Source: Haemophilus parainfluenzae
GTDB taxonomy: Bacteria; Pseudomonadota; Gammaproteobacteria; Enterobacterales; Pasteurellaceae
Length of the DNA: 6,907 bases
Direction: 5' to 3'
Assembly: GCA_018381425.1 (NCBI GenBank)
Contig: JAGZRY010000084.1
Coordinates: 1 to 6,907 of the forward strand
Below, in pieces: positions 6,180 through 6,907 of this stretch (position 1 is its first letter; every line of letters begins with the position of its first letter). The notes beneath the pieces were generated by a model, which worked only from the letters and a program-made list of their open reading frames with translations, was not told the origin of the DNA and did not search any database. The position numbers and the translations under genes were made by a program.

Positions 6180-6190
6180 TCATCAAAAAT

Positions 6191-6196
6191 AAGGAA
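6191..6196 (+). promoter_or_regulatory. Ribosome binding site of the membrane protein gene
   Basis: AAGGAA, 5 bases before the ATG at 6202. It is the best Shine-Dalgarno match in the window and supports that start. Confidence 0.75.
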
Positions 6197-6201
6197 ATCA
6201 C

Positions 6202-6708
6202 ATGGCTGATCCACATATTCAATCTCCAATGGATGTTTGGGATAAACTCACCGTCATTATTTATCGCACAGGCTTTGTCATTGCGGCATTTAGTACTTTC
6301 GCTTTAACTTGGTATCCTCAACAGGCTCAAATTGCCGTGTTGATTGCGGCAACTTGTTGTGCCTCATCGCTTCATATTTATTTGAAGCATTTCCGCTTAA
6401 CATTTCAATTTGCCACCTGGCTTGCACTCTTATGTGCGCTTTTAGGTTGGCATGAATTAGCGTTAGGTAGTGCATTAGTCACACTGGGCGGTTTATGTTT
6501 TAAAGAATACTTCTGTTTTAGAGTACCGCTATTAAATTTACAACCTGCATTTGTAGCCGCACTTTGGTTTGCTTGGGTATTTGAAGGGGGTTGGATTACT
6601 CTCATTTTATCGTTGATTGTCGGTGGATTATTATTGATTCTTGCGGTTCAAAAATGGCGAATGCCATTGCACTTTGATATTGGCGATAAGACAAAGTATC
6701 AAATCTAA
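6202..6708 (+). CDS. Small integral membrane protein, probably DUF2301 family, function unknown
   Basis: The 168-residue protein is dominated by hydrophobic segments near 16-37, 42-60, 68-83, 87-100, 112-127 and 130-149, so it should span the inner membrane five or six times. The motif CFKEYFCFRVPLLNL (99-113), between two membrane segments, resembles the most conserved part of DUF2301 membrane proteins; I make that assignment from memory, with moderate confidence. It is cysteine-rich for its size (Cys52, 53, 78, 99 and 105). The C-terminal tail (KWRMPLHFDIGDKTKYQI) is polar and probably cytoplasmic. No enzyme or transporter motif is visible. It follows mpl on the same strand with a good ribosome site and is closed by a terminator, so it may be the second gene of an mpl operon. 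A link to peptidoglycan recycling is only a guess from position. Confidence 0.88.
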   Translation: MADPHIQSPMDVWDKLTVIIYRTGFVIAAFSTFALTWYPQQAQIAVLIAATCCASSLHIYLKHFRLTFQFATWLALLCALLGWHELALGSALVTLGGLCFKEYFCFRVPLLNLQPAFVAALWFAWVFEGGWITLILSLIVGGLLLILAVQKWRMPLHFDIGDKTKYQI

Positions 6709-6722
6709 TAAGATTGATAGAT

Positions 6723-6758
6723 AAAGGCATAATGTTTCACGACATTGTGCCTTTTTAT
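6723..6758 (+). terminator. Rho-independent terminator of the membrane protein gene
   Basis: AAAGGCATAATGT (6723-6735) pairs with 6742-6754 over 13 bp with one wobble, followed by T-rich TTTTTATTT. It starts 14 bases after the stop codon. It faces the tRNA-fMet terminator, so the two convergent transcripts end separately. Confidence 0.87.
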
Positions 6759-6791
6759 TTCGATTAAATTTACCTTTATCTGAAAATGAAA

Positions 6792-6815
6792 AAAGCACCG
6801 AAATTTCGGTGCTTT
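6792..6815 (-). terminator. Rho-independent terminator of tRNA-fMet
   Basis: A perfect 24-base palindrome centred at 6803/6804, with each half AAAGCACCGAAA or its complement. On the minus strand it follows the tRNA CCA end by 6 bases and ends in a run of six T. The inner AAATTT would form the loop. Confidence 0.92.
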
Positions 6816-6821
6816 GTAATT

Positions 6822-6898
6822 TGGTTGCGGGGGCCGGATTTGAACCGACGGCCTTCGGGTTATGAGCCCGACGAGCTACCAAGCTGCTCCACCCCGCG
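6822..6898 (-). tRNA. Initiator tRNA-fMet (anticodon CAU)
   Basis: A 77-nt tRNA with the bacterial initiator features: 5' C1 opposite A72 (unpaired acceptor end, CGCGGGG against CCCCGCA), three G-C pairs next to the anticodon loop (GGG-CTCATAA-CCC) and A73 with an encoded CCA. The anticodon CAT is at 6864-6862. As I recall the E. coli sequence, it differs at about two positions. The promoter lies outside the window, so I cannot say whether it is the last of several tRNA genes. Confidence 0.97.
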
Positions 6899-6907
6899 TC
6901 TGATGGC

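Noticed and set aside
6631..6882. An 83-codon minus-strand frame covering part of tRNA-fMet and its terminator.
   Set aside because: It starts inside the tRNA and crosses two terminator hairpins, so it is not a gene.

Overview
The window looks like ordinary core chromosome of a Pasteurellaceae bacterium, most likely a Haemophilus or close relative. I cannot fix the species; H. parainfluenzae is one candidate. The main reason is the 9-mer AAGTGCGGT (or its complement ACCGCACTT), the DNA uptake signal sequence (USS) of the Haemophilus influenzae type. It occurs perfectly six times in 6.9 kb, where about 0.05 copies would be expected by chance. The base composition is AT-rich, and the protein and tRNA sequences are gammaproteobacterial.

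Layout, left to right. miaB (+), a tRNA methylthiotransferase, ends at a hairpin terminator that includes a USS. It converges on a three-gene tRNA operon on the minus strand, transcribed as Gly(GCC)-Leu(UAA)-Lys(UUU), which has a strong promoter near 1973-2000 and its own terminator at 1651-1673. Next on the minus strand is pgsA (phosphatidylglycerophosphate synthase), with a terminator on its far side. A 2-Cys peroxiredoxin gene (minus) follows, also with its own terminator. It shares a divergent intergenic region with metC (+, cystathionine beta-lyase). metC ends at a strong hairpin, then come mpl (+, a murein-peptide recycling ligase) and a small multi-spanning membrane protein gene (+, DUF2301-like, function unknown). 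The window closes with an initiator tRNA-fMet gene on the minus strand and its palindromic terminator.

The genes mostly serve unrelated housekeeping roles: tRNA modification and supply, phospholipid synthesis, peroxide removal, methionine synthesis and peptidoglycan recycling. Almost every unit has its own terminator, so this is a row of single transcription units rather than one operon; mpl and the membrane protein gene may be co-transcribed. One functional link is visible: tRNA-Leu(UAA), beside miaB, carries the A36-A37-A38 motif of tRNAs that MiaA and MiaB modify.

I see no mobile element, CRISPR array, prophage, toxin-antitoxin pair or defence system, and no broken gene. The features worth a second look are regulatory: how USS copies are built into terminators and into the pgsA start region, an operator-like dyad upstream of the peroxiredoxin gene, and the uncharacterised membrane protein next to mpl.
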